Assembly: GCA_963787375.1 (NCBI GenBank)
Contig: CAWBCR010000017.1
Location: 558,001-622,000 of the forward strand
Direction of reading: 5' to 3'
DNA from: CAWBCR01 sp963787375
GTDB taxonomy: Bacteria > Chloroflexota > Anaerolineae > Aggregatilineales > UBA3940
Length of the DNA: 64,000 bases
The position numbers and the translations under genes were made by a program. This document shows, one piece after another, positions 16,681 through 27,428 of this stretch. The stretch's first letter is position 1. The number at the start of each line of letters is the position of its first letter. Below the pieces are notes generated by a model, which was not told the origin of the DNA, made no database searches, and saw only the letters and a program-made list of their open reading frames with translations.

Positions 16681-18090
16681 ATGAGTGACACCAAAATCAT
16701 CACCGGCCCGACTTTCGACGAAATGCTTCACCCGGACAAGATCGCCCCGGCTGTCCGTGCGAAGGCCCTCAAGCTGATGCAGGACGACCCGCTCGACCCG
16801 ATGAACCTGTTCAACATCACCTGGAAAGACGAGAACAACCAGATTTACTATCACGTCCTGCCCAAGCAGCTCACCGGCGTCGACGCTAACATCGTCGTGC
16901 TGCACAGCGTCCACTTCCCGACCGGCAGCCATAAGGTCGGTGCGGCCTACTCGGTCGTGGTCGAGAAGGAGCTGTTTGGCGAGGTTGACCCGACGGTCCA
17001 TACTCTCGTCTGGCCGTCGACCGGCAACTACGGCATCGGTGGCGCGTTCGTTGGCTGCCGCATGGGCTTTGACGGCATTGTCGTGCTGCCTGCCGACATG
17101 AGCCGCGAGCGCTTCGAGAAGATCGAAGGTTACGGCGCGCGGGTCATCAAGACCCCTGGTTCCGAGTCCAACGTCAAGGAAATCTACGATAAGACCTGGG
17201 AGCTGAGTGAAGACCCCAAAGTGCGTATCCTCAACCAGTTTGAGGTAATGGGCAACTACCGCTTCCACTATCACGTCACCGGCAACACCATCGCTGAGCT
17301 GGCCGACGTGCTGCACAAGCAGGGTGTCGGCGCGGGCAAGATATCCGCCTACTGCTCCGCGATGGGCTCGGCAGGCACCATCGCCGCCGGCGACCGCCTC
17401 AAACAAATCTGGCCCGACCACAAGATCGTCGGGTTGGAGCCGGTGCAGTGCCCGACCATCTACAACAACGGCTACGGCGCGCACCGCATCGAGGGCATTG
17501 GCGACAAGCACGTCACGTGGATTCACAACGTGCTCAACATGGACGCCATCATGTGTATCGACGATATGTCGTGCGTGCGCGGGCTGGCGCTGCTCACCGA
17601 CCCAGTCGGCAAGCAGACGCTGGCAAAGCGCTACGGTGTGCCGGAGGTGGATGTCGAGAAGATGAGCCACATCTTCGGTATCTCCAGCGTGTGCAATGTG
17701 CTGGGGGCGATCAAGACGGCCAAGTACTACAACATGGGCTCCGACGACGTGATCGTCACCATCTGCACCGACGCCATCGACCGCTACTATTCCGTCATGG
17801 ATTGGCTCGAAGGTGAAGAGGGCAAGATGGACGAGGCGATGGCAGCGCAGCGCGTAGCGTCGACCTTCCACGGCCAGAAGACGGACTGGATCAGCGAGGG
17901 CACGATGGATAGCCGCCAGCGCTGGCACAATCTGAAGTATTACACCTGGGTCGAGCAGCAGGGCAAGTCGGTCGAGGAACTGGACGCACAGCGCGACCCG
18001 GCCTGGTGGCAGCAGCACCAGCAGCTTGTGCCGGAGATCGACAAGAAGATTGTGGCGTTCCGCAAGGAGCACCACATTCACGGCGAGTAA
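16681..18090 (+). CDS. Fold-type II PLP-dependent enzyme, cysteine synthase/threonine dehydratase-like
   Basis: 469-aa PLP enzyme. The likely Schiff-base Lys is in 'PTGSHKVGAAYSV', the substrate-carboxylate loop is 'WPSTGNYGIGGAF', and the PLP-phosphate glycine loop reads 'AMGSAGTIAAG' instead of the usual GTGGT. The start is ATG 16681 with GAGGAG upstream (16661-16666). It is longer than cysteine synthases (about 310 aa) because of a C-terminal extension of more than 100 residues. The exact reaction is unknown; beta-elimination or replacement on a small amino acid is a family-level guess. The stop overlaps the next start (TAATG). It could supply a lyase step in the purine locus, but nothing in the sequence proves this. 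Confidence 0.8.
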   Translation: MSDTKIITGPTFDEMLHPDKIAPAVRAKALKLMQDDPLDPMNLFNITWKDENNQIYYHVLPKQLTGVDANIVVLHSVHFPTGSHKVGAAYSVVVEKELFGEVDPTVHTLVWPSTGNYGIGGAFVGCRMGFDGIVVLPADMSRERFEKIEGYGARVIKTPGSESNVKEIYDKTWELSEDPKVRILNQFEVMGNYRFHYHVTGNTIAELADVLHKQGVGAGKISAYCSAMGSAGTIAAGDRLKQIWPDHKIVGLEPVQCPTIYNNGYGAHRIEGIGDKHVTWIHNVLNMDAIMCIDDMSCVRGLALLTDPVGKQTLAKRYGVPEVDVEKMSHIFGISSVCNVLGAIKTAKYYNMGSDDVIVTICTDAIDRYYSVMDWLEGEEGKMDEAMAAQRVASTFHGQKTDWISEGTMDSRQRWHNLKYYTWVEQQGKSVEELDAQRDPAWWQQHQQLVPEIDKKIVAFRKEHHIHGE

Positions 18091-18761
18091 TGTACCCGGA
18101 AGACCGCGTTCTGGTCGGCGTGATGCCCGACCCGCGTGACCTGGAGATTGCGCACCAGCAGCACTGGTACCGCATCCCGGCCAGGCACGCCTCACAGGGC
18201 ATCCATGCCGAGTACGTGGCCTTCTACTTCACCCGGAAATTCGGTCCTGAGCTGTGCTGGGCGATTCACTTTTATGCGCGGCGCACCGGTCACGAGCTGG
18301 TGCGCCGCGTCGATCTGCTGCCTGACCAGCCCGATCATCCCCGCGCCCGCGAGATGTACTACAAGCTCCAGCTTGGCCCCATCAAGCAGAAAGACCCACC
18401 TATCGCCAGCCTGCGCTGGCGGCGCATCACTTTCATTCAGACGACGTGGGATCGCTTCATCAACGCGACGGAGATCAACGACCTGTTTAGCAGCGATAAC
18501 GTCTACGTGGATCGCGTCTACCATGCTCTCAAACAGCGCGGCATCCAGGCCGAGCGCGCGGTGGAGATCCGCGAGGGCCACGACCGTTACGCCGTCGACC
18601 TGCTCATTCCGTGTCGCGATGGCGCGGTGATGCTGTCCGGCAGCGACGAGCGGCCAGCGGCGGCGCTGGCCATCGACGAAGACGAGGCGCAGACCCTTGC
18701 CCGCGCCGAAACGGCTATCGAAAAGCGGGGTGGCCCGTTGATGCTTGATCTGCCGTTCTAG
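18090..18761 (+). CDS. Conserved protein of unknown function, coupled to the PLP enzyme
   Basis: 223-aa soluble protein with no family I can name. It is rich in aromatic and basic residues, with stretches such as 'RRITFIQTTWDRF' and 'ATEINDLFSSDNVYVDRVY'. The second half ('AVDLLIPCRDGAVML') has alternating strands. Its ATG shares the final A of the upstream TAA, so it is translated with the PLP enzyme. No signal peptide or membrane segment. A nuclease-like role is imaginable from the Tyr/Arg/Asp content but cannot be supported. Confidence 0.7.
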   Translation: MYPEDRVLVGVMPDPRDLEIAHQQHWYRIPARHASQGIHAEYVAFYFTRKFGPELCWAIHFYARRTGHELVRRVDLLPDQPDHPRAREMYYKLQLGPIKQKDPPIASLRWRRITFIQTTWDRFINATEINDLFSSDNVYVDRVYHALKQRGIQAERAVEIREGHDRYAVDLLIPCRDGAVMLSGSDERPAAALAIDEDEAQTLARAETAIEKRGGPLMLDLPF

Positions 18762-18771
18762 CCACAGCCGC

Positions 18772-19239
18772 TCACTGGTGGGCCTTTGCCACTGCTTCTC
18801 TGACCATCTCTCTCATCTTCTGCGCACCGGATTCTGACCCCAGGCCGATAAATGCATGCCCGCGCTCCGGGGTGTCGCCCACAAAGCCGAACACTTCGAG
18901 CCCGGTGTCGTCGATGAGTTTCGACGCGAAGTCCTGGATTTCGATCTCTTTGAGCCGCGCCGATACAACCGTCGTGCCGGACTTTGCCCCGCTGCGGGCC
19001 CAGATCAGCCACGTGGGGGTAAGCAGCACACCCGTATAGTGAACGGGGTCCGGGTCAGCGCCTCTCGACGCGAAGAGGCCCTTCCTTTTCTTCTCTGAGG
19101 TCGTCTCACAGCAGATCGCAATCTCCGCTTCAACGCTGCCCATCTCGTGCTTCTCGGCGTACTCGCGGATCGCGCTGACCAGCTCAGGTCGCATCTGCCC
19201 GAAGCTGCATTCCCTGGTGGTTCGGTTGTAGTCGCCCAT
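18772..19239 (-). CDS. Hypothetical soluble protein, possibly PH-like
   Basis: 155-aa protein, convergent with the preceding gene. A helical N-terminal third ('RPELVSAIREYAEKHEMG') is followed by a strand-rich middle ('PVHYTGVLLTPTWLIWARSG', 'TTVVSARLKEIEIQDF') and a C-terminal helix. This pattern recalls bacterial PH-like domains, but the assignment is weak. A good ribosome-binding site (GGGAGAAA) precedes ATG at 19239. Confidence 0.65.
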   Translation of the reverse strand: MGDYNRTTRECSFGQMRPELVSAIREYAEKHEMGSVEAEIAICCETTSEKKRKGLFASRGADPDPVHYTGVLLTPTWLIWARSGAKSGTTVVSARLKEIEIQDFASKLIDDTGLEVFGFVGDTPERGHAFIGLGSESGAQKMREMVREAVAKAHQ

Positions 19240-19395
19240 GACATTTCTCCCGCAAGGATTGTGGCGTTAATCTCGTCAGGCGTATTTGGGTGCCTGCTCA
19301 ACAGCGTGCTCGAAATGGAGAGGTCAATACTTAGTGTGAGGTCTGAGCCGCGTTCGGCTGATGGCTGCGCGCCCTGCTGGATGGTAACAAATCGA

Positions 19396-20139
19396 CTAGT
19401 TGCCGTTCTTGCTGGAGGTCGCGCCGGGAGTTTTGTCGGCACTCGTTTCAGGGGCCTTGGCAGGACTCGCGCCGGGAGTTTTGTCGGTGCTCGTTTCAGG
19501 GGCCTTGGCAGGACTCGCACCGGGAGTTTTGTCGGTGCTCGTTTCAGGGGTCTTAGCAGAACTCGCGTCAGGGGTCCTGTCGACACCCGCTCCAGAGGGC
19601 TTGTCGGGGCCCGCGCTGGGAGCCTTGTCGGGGGTCGTACCGGAAGTGACTCCGGGTGTAGCCGAGGCTGGAGGGCTGGCAGGGGGCGCGCTGGGGGCCT
19701 TGTCAGGCGCCGAGCCGGCTGTTGGGCTGGCGGCTGCGCTGGGAGCCGCGCTGCTGGTCTTGTTGGGATTCGAGGCAAGTGCCGAGCTGATGATCCCGAC
19801 CATCTGCCCGATGTCCAGCTCGCCTTTGTTCAGCACGCCGACGACCGGCCACGAGTTGAGTCTCTGCTGTTCCTGTTCCTCAAGCACCTTGGCAGTGGCA
19901 ATCAGCACGCGCACCGGGCGGCCATCCATCTCTTTGCGGATATGTTCGAGCAGCCCAAAACCATCCAGCCGGGGCATCATCAGGTCCAGCAGGATCAGGT
20001 CGGGGCTCTCGCCCGCCAGCATGTCGACGGCTTCCACGCCATCTTTGGCCGTCTCGGTGGTATGACCGGCCATCTTCAGGGTGATGTTGAACAGCTCTCG
20101 AACGTCGGGTTCGTCGTCAACTACGAGAATACGTGCCAC
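19396..20139 (-). CDS. Stand-alone response regulator receiver with repetitive Pro/Ala/Thr tail
   Basis: 247-aa protein. The receiver domain (1-118) has the acidic pair Asp8-Asp9, phosphoacceptor Asp52 in 'ILLDLMMPRLDG' and Lys105 in 'VLNKGEL', so it should be phosphorylatable. There is no DNA-binding or enzymatic output domain. Residues 123-247 are low-complexity, with about three 16-residue units of the type 'TPGASPAKAPETSTDK'. No histidine kinase is adjacent. The tail may be a flexible tether or surface-like linker, but the protein has no signal peptide. Confidence 0.85.
   Translation of the reverse strand: MARILVVDDEPDVRELFNITLKMAGHTTETAKDGVEAVDMLAGESPDLILLDLMMPRLDGFGLLEHIRKEMDGRPVRVLIATAKVLEEQEQQRLNSWPVVGVLNKGELDIGQMVGIISSALASNPNKTSSAAPSAAASPTAGSAPDKAPSAPPASPPASATPGVTSGTTPDKAPSAGPDKPSGAGVDRTPDASSAKTPETSTDKTPGASPAKAPETSTDKTPGASPAKAPETSADKTPGATSSKNGN
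19421..19564 (-). repeat. Three tandem 48-bp repeats inside the response-regulator gene
   Basis: Units at 19421-19468, 19469-19516 and 19517-19564 are nearly identical and each encodes one 16-residue Thr/Pro/Ala/Lys unit. The period keeps the reading frame, so copy-number change would alter only tail length. Confidence 0.85.
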
Positions 20140-20226
20140 TGTCGTCTACCTCGGTAGGAATCCAGTTAACGGCAACTATAAACCATCCGCTGTGAAATCG
20201 CCACTTGACCGGAGTACTAAGCGTAC

Positions 20227-20799
20227 TCAAGCCTTCTTCGAGTTGTCCGTAAACACCGGCAGGTGGCCCAGCGCAATGATGTCCTGCCACTTGGCGCGGT
20301 CGCCCTCAGTGAATATCGCAGCCTGCGCGACGATGGTGCCACCGGCCCGCTTGGCCAGCAACTGCATGCTTTGCAGCGTGCTGCCTGTCGAGATCACGTC
20401 GTCTACCAGGATGACGCGCTTTCCGTTGATGAGCTGCCGGTCCTTCTCGTCGAGGAACAGAGTTTGCTCTTCGCCGGTTGTGATCGACATCGTCTCGGCC
20501 TGGAGCGCATCGCCCATATAGGGCTTGTAGCTTTTGCGCAGGACGATCCACGGCTTCTTCATCTCGACCGCCAGCGCGTACAGCAGCGGAATGCTCTTGG
20601 CCTCGGCGGTGATGATCACATCGCCGTTTTTGTCTTTGAGCCTGTTGGCCAGCTCGGCGGCGACGGCCTGCACCAGTTCGGTATCGCCCAGTATGTTGAC
20701 GATGGCGATACGGATACCCGGCGCAACTTCGAACAGACGCAGGTCGCGCTTGACTCCGGCCACCTTGACCGGGTACGTGTCGTGGGCCTGGGGTGCCAT
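20227..20799 (-). CDS. Phosphoribosyltransferase family protein (APRT-like)
   Basis: 190-aa type I phosphoribosyltransferase. The PRPP-binding motif is 'VILVDDVISTGST', preceded by 'VIITAEAKSIPLLYALA', where adenine PRTs keep a related stretch. It would attach a nucleobase to PRPP, probably in purine salvage. The first 35 residues ('VKRDLRLFEVAPGIRIAIVN') form an N-terminal extension typical of the xanthine/adenine PRT relatives annotated only as PRTase. The gene is monocistronic and convergent with nothing obvious. The exact base cannot be assigned from sequence. Confidence 0.85.
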   Translation of the reverse strand: MAPQAHDTYPVKVAGVKRDLRLFEVAPGIRIAIVNILGDTELVQAVAAELANRLKDKNGDVIITAEAKSIPLLYALAVEMKKPWIVLRKSYKPYMGDALQAETMSITTGEEQTLFLDEKDRQLINGKRVILVDDVISTGSTLQSMQLLAKRAGGTIVAQAAIFTEGDRAKWQDIIALGHLPVFTDNSKKA

Positions 20800-20929
20800 G
20801 TGGTCTTCTCCCTGCTTGATGCGCGGTGAAATCAGCCCGCCGGTGGCGGGCCGATCAGGTGGATTCTACACTAAAATCCATGATATGCTAAAAGTCTCAC
20901 ACATGGAAACATGCTGCCGGGGGAGCCAT

Positions 20930-21567
20930 ATGCCTCAAAACCGATTGCTACTGTTGACCGCCTTCGAGCCGTTCGGTGGGCGCGCGAAGAACGCCTCACA
21001 GGAGGCGCTCAAACGTCTAATGACCAAAGCCGCCGATTTCCCCGGCCTGCGGCTCACTGTGCGCTTCCTGCCGGTTGAGACCGGCGCGGCGGCACAAGCG
21101 ATTTGCCGTGCGCTGGACGAGGTCAGGCCAGATATCCTGCTCAGCCTGGGCGAAGCGAAGCGTGACGCCATCAGCCTGGAGCAGGTCGGCTACAATGAGC
21201 GGCGCTATACTATCCCCGACAACGCCGGCAACCTGCTCGACGGTGCACCGGTCGTGCCCGGTGGCCCGCCGGCGTACCGTTCGACGCTGCCCCTGGAGGG
21301 ATCCTTGCCGCTGTGCAGGCCGCCGAAATCCCCGTTCGGCTGTCTGACGATCCCGGTCGTTACCTGTGCAACGAGGTGCTGTACAGCGCGCTGCACCATG
21401 TCGCCGAGACGCACTCGCCAGCGCTGGTGGCGTTTATGCACGTTCCGCATCTGCCGGAGGCTGCCGACTCGCCTAGCTATCCAAGCATGCCTGCGGACGA
21501 GGTTTCGCAAGCGATCTCAGCTGCGCTGAGGGCGCTTGCGAAACTGGGTGCCCGGTCCGGAGGCTAG
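20930..21567 (+). CDS. pcp: Pyroglutamyl-peptidase I, interrupted by one apparent frameshift
   Basis: Cysteine peptidase (family C15) that removes N-terminal pyroglutamate; cytosolic. The first part reads 'LLTAFEPFGGRAKNASQEA', with the Glu-containing 'LGEAKRDAISLEQVGYN'. After the shift the reading continues in another frame as 'ILAAVQAAEIPVRLSDDPG' and 'YLCNEVLYSALHH', which holds the catalytic Cys, then 'FMHVPHLPE' with the catalytic His. The break falls at 21298-21300, where a G run appears one base short (GAGGGATC rather than GAGGGGATC). With the base restored the length is about 212 aa, normal for Pcp. A homopolymer read error is likely. ATG 20930 follows GGGGGAG. Confidence 0.85.
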
Positions 21568-21818
21568 TTCAGCCACTCGCGCCGATAGAAGGGCGAGTTG
21601 GCAAGCCGTTCGGCCAGCTCGGCGATGTCAGCGACATCGCCCAGGGCCATCAGGTATTCGCACACCCTCTCGGAAATCCGCATCCTCTTGAGGATGCCCT
21701 GGCGGGTATCAGCTTTCAGCAGTTGCTCCTGGACTCCATCGTCCAGGATCGCCATGCCAAAAAGGTGATCCAGCCGTTCGTTTGGATACTTGTCGTGCCG
21801 AGAATCATGAAGAGCCAT
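21564..21818 (-). CDS. Small hypothetical protein
   Basis: 84-aa acidic helical protein ('QEQLLKADTRQGILKRMRIS', 'ALGDVADIAELAERLA'). It overlaps the 3' end of pcp by four bases on the opposite strand. No family recognised; codon use is consistent with a real gene. Confidence 0.6.
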   Translation of the reverse strand: MALHDSRHDKYPNERLDHLFGMAILDDGVQEQLLKADTRQGILKRMRISERVCEYLMALGDVADIAELAERLANSPFYRREWLN

Positions 21819-21952
21819 TATTACCGCAACTCCCGTGTAATGATTGGTCCTACAATATAAGCGGGAGTTCGCGCGTCTTTTACCGGAAATCGCCCAGGAT
21901 TTACGCGAATTTCACAAAACAGCAATAGGACACCCGCCAGGCCGCAGATGTA

Positions 21953-23185
21953 TCAGGGCGAGGGGAACGGGCGGAACGCGACGATGGTTACGGACTGCTT
22001 GGAGCCGAAATCGTCATAGGCGGCGATAAGCTGCCCACCTCGTTCTGCGGCGCGGCGGACCATCCAGTACAGCATCTCTTCGAGGCGCTGCCCCTGAAAA
22101 AGGATCTGGTCGTCGGGCAGGCGGGTGACCTCACCGTCATACGTCACCTGCAAGAAACGGCGCGTGCTGCCGCTCGGATCGTTGGGCGAGAGCGTGTAAA
22201 AGGTGATATCCTCCGCCAGCGACAGCGCCGTCTTGCGCCCATCGATCTCTGCGCCGCTCTCAGTCCAGGTTAGCAGCCCGATCCACGGGTGCTGGTCCAG
22301 GTAGCGGGCGATGGCTGTCGGATCGAATGACCCTGCATCGTCGATCACCGGGTCGATTTTCTCAGCCATCACGCGACCCAAATAGGCTTCCGGCGTGCGT
22401 GTCGGCGTCGGTGTGCGTACGGGGGTTGGCTGCGGGCTCGGGCTGGGCGTGAGCGCCGACGCACGGGCCGTTGCCGATGCGGCCTCTACGACGGCCCGAT
22501 CCTCTGCGCTGACGAGCACCAGTTGCGCCTCGACGCCCATCCCTTCGCTGTAAGCTGCCAACAAGATGGTGTCGCGCTGAGCGGCCTGGGCGGCCAGCGC
22601 CTGCAGCGCCACGTCCGTCGTGGCATTGCTCAACACCCACTGCATGTTCTCCGGACTGTCCACACTCAGCGTCAGCACCCCATTCTGGCGTTCCATCGAG
22701 GCGATTGACGTCAGGTAGTTAGGATTATCGTTCTTGGGGATAAGGACCGTGAGCGAGGTCAGCGTGCTGGAGCCAACCGGCTGGCCGTTTAGCGTGGCGA
22801 CCTCGCCTGATACTGCCAGTGGGCCAATGGCGCTGCTGCCCTGCCACCAGGCCAGCCCACTCGCGTCGGGCAGGCTGGCTGAGAGCGCTGGCAGGGCTGC
22901 GTCGAGCACTGCGTTGGCCCATGGGTCTGCGGGCGAGGCTGGCCCATCATCCGGTAGACTGAGCGTGCCCTGGCCGGTCGGCAGAATGGGTAGCACGCTC
23001 GGCATCAGCTCGACCTCGGCACTGCCGCCACTTTGCGTCGTAACATACAGAGTTGCAGTGTCAGACGGGCTGGAGACGGCTGGCGCCAGCCGCCCCGTCA
23101 TGCGCAGGATCATCGCTGCCAGCGTCACAAGAGCCAGCAGCAGCGCGATCACCTTCAGGTGTTGGACACTGCGTTGGCTGGTCAC
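21953..23185 (-). CDS. Single-pass membrane protein with large exported domain, unknown function
   Basis: 410 aa. The start is GTG at 23185, overlapping the stop of the upstream lipoprotein gene (TGAGGTG), so the two are coupled. One N-terminal transmembrane segment ('VIALLLALVTLAAMIL', near residues 11-26) would anchor an exported domain. The middle contains a Pro/Thr linker ('SPSPQPTPVRTPTPTRTP'), and a globular C-terminal part follows ('RYLDQHPWIGLLTW'). No enzyme motif recognised. Paired with the lipoprotein, it may form an envelope complex. Confidence 0.75.
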   Translation of the reverse strand: MTSQRSVQHLKVIALLLALVTLAAMILRMTGRLAPAVSSPSDTATLYVTTQSGGSAEVELMPSVLPILPTGQGTLSLPDDGPASPADPWANAVLDAALPALSASLPDASGLAWWQGSSAIGPLAVSGEVATLNGQPVGSSTLTSLTVLIPKNDNPNYLTSIASMERQNGVLTLSVDSPENMQWVLSNATTDVALQALAAQAAQRDTILLAAYSEGMGVEAQLVLVSAEDRAVVEAASATARASALTPSPSPQPTPVRTPTPTRTPEAYLGRVMAEKIDPVIDDAGSFDPTAIARYLDQHPWIGLLTWTESGAEIDGRKTALSLAEDITFYTLSPNDPSGSTRRFLQVTYDGEVTRLPDDQILFQGQRLEEMLYWMVRRAAERGGQLIAAYDDFGSKQSVTIVAFRPFPSP

Positions 23186-23186
23186 C

Positions 23187-24100
23187 TCAGCGAACCGTCC
23201 AGACCTCCAGGTTGCTAAAACCCACTTTGAGGGCGGCGTTGGCCGCGCTGACGGCGTAGATGGCAATGTCGCCCTCTTTTTGGCTTTCGTCACTGAACGT
23301 GCCAACCGTCTGCCCGTCGAACACGACCACGAAGTCCGTCCCTTTTGCCTGGATGCCAATCGTGTGCAGGTCGGGGCTGTCTGCCTTCGACGAGCCGGGA
23401 AGCTGCATATCTAGCAGGGCGGTGGTGTTCAGCGTCCCGTTAGCCCGTGAGAAAACGGTCACGCGTCCGCTGCAGAAGTAGGTCAGGGCGTAGTAGTTGC
23501 TGGTGTCTTTCATGCGGAAGAACAGCCCGTAGCCACCGCCGTCCGGGCAGGCTGCCGGTGTCACGTTGACCTGTGCGTAGAAATCTGCCCGGTTGACGGC
23601 CGTCGTATTGACGAAGCGCCGGACGTTCGGGTCGAGGCTGAATACGTACGCGTCCTTGACGACCGACAGCTTGGAGACGTCATCCTTAATCGTCGGCCAG
23701 CCGGACAGGAAATCCGTCTCGAAGACCAGGTCGCCCTGGGCGATGGTATCCGGTACGGTGCCCCGCCGTCGCTGGAAGGCGCCGGGCTTTCAGTGGCCTG
23801 CGGTGCTTCGGTCGGCGCGGCTGAAGTCGGCCCTGCTGGCTGCGCTTCGCCACCTGTCTCGGTCGGCGTGCCCTCGTCGGCAGGCGTCGAGACGAGCTCG
23901 CCGCCGGGCGTGGCCGTTGGGAAAGGCGTCACGGTGGGCGGCGGCGCGAAAGTCGCCGTAGGCGTGGGCGGTTCCAGCGTTGGGGCGGGTGTTGCCGTGG
24001 GCAGCGTGTTGGCCGCCGGGGCGCTGCCTCCACACGCCGCCAGTGCCGCTGGCAGGATTATGACCAGGATAACGATCGCTGCGTTCCACTTGATTTTCAC
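23187..24100 (-). CDS. Lipoprotein with C-terminal jelly-roll-like domain, interrupted by one apparent frameshift
   Basis: About 304 aa after frame repair. The start is GTG at 24100, followed by a signal peptide ending in the lipobox 'LAAC', then a Thr/Pro linker of about 80 residues. The C-terminal domain ('GDLVFETDFLSGWP', 'GYGLFFRMKDTSNYYALTYF', 'VVFDGQTVGTFSD') resembles the concanavalin-like or family-1560 domains of secreted Anaerolineae proteins that often bind sugars. The frame breaks near 23765 in a G run (GGCGGGGC, apparently one G short). Both halves are clearly coding, so an assembly error is likely. It is coupled to the downstream membrane-protein gene. Confidence 0.75.
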
Positions 24101-24212
24101 ACTGAACCTGCCTGTGATGGTTCTTGTTTGCCGGTCGGATGATAACGCAGCCCGGCGCGATTGCACAATGGAGGCATTGGAGGGGCCTCTGTGTGGGGGA
24201 TTGGAGAGCGTT

Positions 24213-24770
24213 TCAGGCGATGTCGGGAAAGATGATGTAGCGCGCGGGGATAGAGTCGGCCAGCCACACCATCTCATTGCCGTGATAGAATGGCACGCCC
24301 TCGGCGTGGGCTGCCTCGGCCCTGATAATCAGCACAACAGTGCGGCCCGATTTGCGCTGCCCGACCTGCTGCGCGGTGTCCACGTCGGCAGACAGGTGGA
24401 TGTACTGGCGGTTCATGGGCTTGAGACCCGTCTCGCGGATAGCATCCAGCAGCGCGTCGGATGTGCCATGATACAGCAGAGTGGGCGGTTCGGCGGGCGT
24501 GCGGGCCAGCCGGTGAGGGGTCGAATGGCCGTAGTAGGCGCGGATGCGCCCCTCGCGCAGCTCGTATCGCTGCTTGTCCGCTGTCGCCATCATTGCCTGC
24601 AGGTCGTCGACGGTCAGGTTGTGCCACTCGCGGCGATGGCGGCGCAGCGCGTCGAGCAGGTCATCGACCGGCACCCAGCCCTCGTCGTCAAGCTCCAGCT
24701 CATACAGCCACGGCGCGTGGCGCAGCGCGTGAGCGATGGTCCTGCTGAGCCTGCGATAGTCAGTAGGCAT
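24213..24770 (-). CDS. kptA: RNA 2'-phosphotransferase KptA/Tpt1
   Basis: Transfers a 2'-phosphate from RNA to NAD+, giving ADP-ribose 1",2"-cyclic phosphate. Family landmarks: N-terminal 'RRLSRTIAHALRHAP' with the winged-helix part 'DDEGWVPVDDLLDAL', then the ART-like part 'LLYHGTSDALLDAI', 'GLKPMNRQYIHLS' and 'VVLIIRAEAAH'. The start is ATG 24770, after which the family begins directly; an upstream in-frame start would add 19 unlike residues. The length (185 aa) is normal. In bacteria its natural substrate is unclear because tRNA splicing of the yeast type is absent. No RNA ligase lies nearby. Confidence 0.93.
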   Translation of the reverse strand: MPTDYRRLSRTIAHALRHAPWLYELELDDEGWVPVDDLLDALRRHRREWHNLTVDDLQAMMATADKQRYELREGRIRAYYGHSTPHRLARTPAEPPTLLYHGTSDALLDAIRETGLKPMNRQYIHLSADVDTAQQVGQRKSGRTVVLIIRAEAAHAEGVPFYHGNEMVWLADSIPARYIIFPDIA

Positions 24771-24799
24771 GTGATTACCCCGCGTCTGGATCCGGTCTG

Positions 24800-26845
<2,046 letters not shown>

Positions 26846-26974
26846 AGTTGCTTTCAGCCCATCCTATCAGATTCGGACAGATTATAGACGAGGGTGACAG
26901 GGATGTCATCATACGCATCGTGCCAATGCGCGCGGCGCATGGCCTCGATGCCCCCCATTCTGTATAATCGGGGC

Positions 26975-27400
26975 ATGGCAGCTACAAACTCAACACATCA
27001 ACCGCCATCGACCGAATCGGCGCAGGTGAGTGTGGTCATTGCCGGGCTACTGCTGGCCGTCGGCGGCTGGTCGGGGTTGGCCTGGCTGATCGGCAACACC
27101 CTGCCCACGGTGCCTAATCGCTGGGCGTTCTACGCGCTGCTGCAAATCGCGTTGACCGGGACGGCGCTGCCGTTCGTGCGGCTGCTGCATCAGCGCTTTT
27201 CGCGCAGGCGCGCGGCATTCACCCCGGCGGGAATCCTGGTGCGGCAGGCGACGTGGTTCGGGCTGTGGGGCACGGCCTGTGTCTGGCTGCGTGTCCCGCG
27301 CTTGCTGTCGGTGCCGCTGGCGATTGTCGTCGCGCTGGCGCTGGTGGCCGTCGAAGGGCTTCTGCGCCTGCGCGAGCGGACGCAGTGGCGGCCCGGCTGA
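26975..27400 (+). CDS. Small multi-pass membrane protein
   Basis: 141 aa with four hydrophobic segments (about residues 19-40, 48-68, 91-108 and 112-128). The preceding ATG at 26894 would add a residue stretch unlike a signal, so ATG 26975 is preferred. No family recognised. It lies 28 bases upstream of selA on the same strand and could share its transcript. Confidence 0.65.
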   Translation: MAATNSTHQPPSTESAQVSVVIAGLLLAVGGWSGLAWLIGNTLPTVPNRWAFYALLQIALTGTALPFVRLLHQRFSRRRAAFTPAGILVRQATWFGLWGTACVWLRVPRLLSVPLAIVVALALVAVEGLLRLRERTQWRPG

Positions 27401-27428
27401 TGATTTCCCTCACACGAAGAAACGACTT

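Noticed and set aside
19421..19564. CRISPR or mobile repeat
   Set aside because: These are 48-bp in-frame coding repeats with no spacers.
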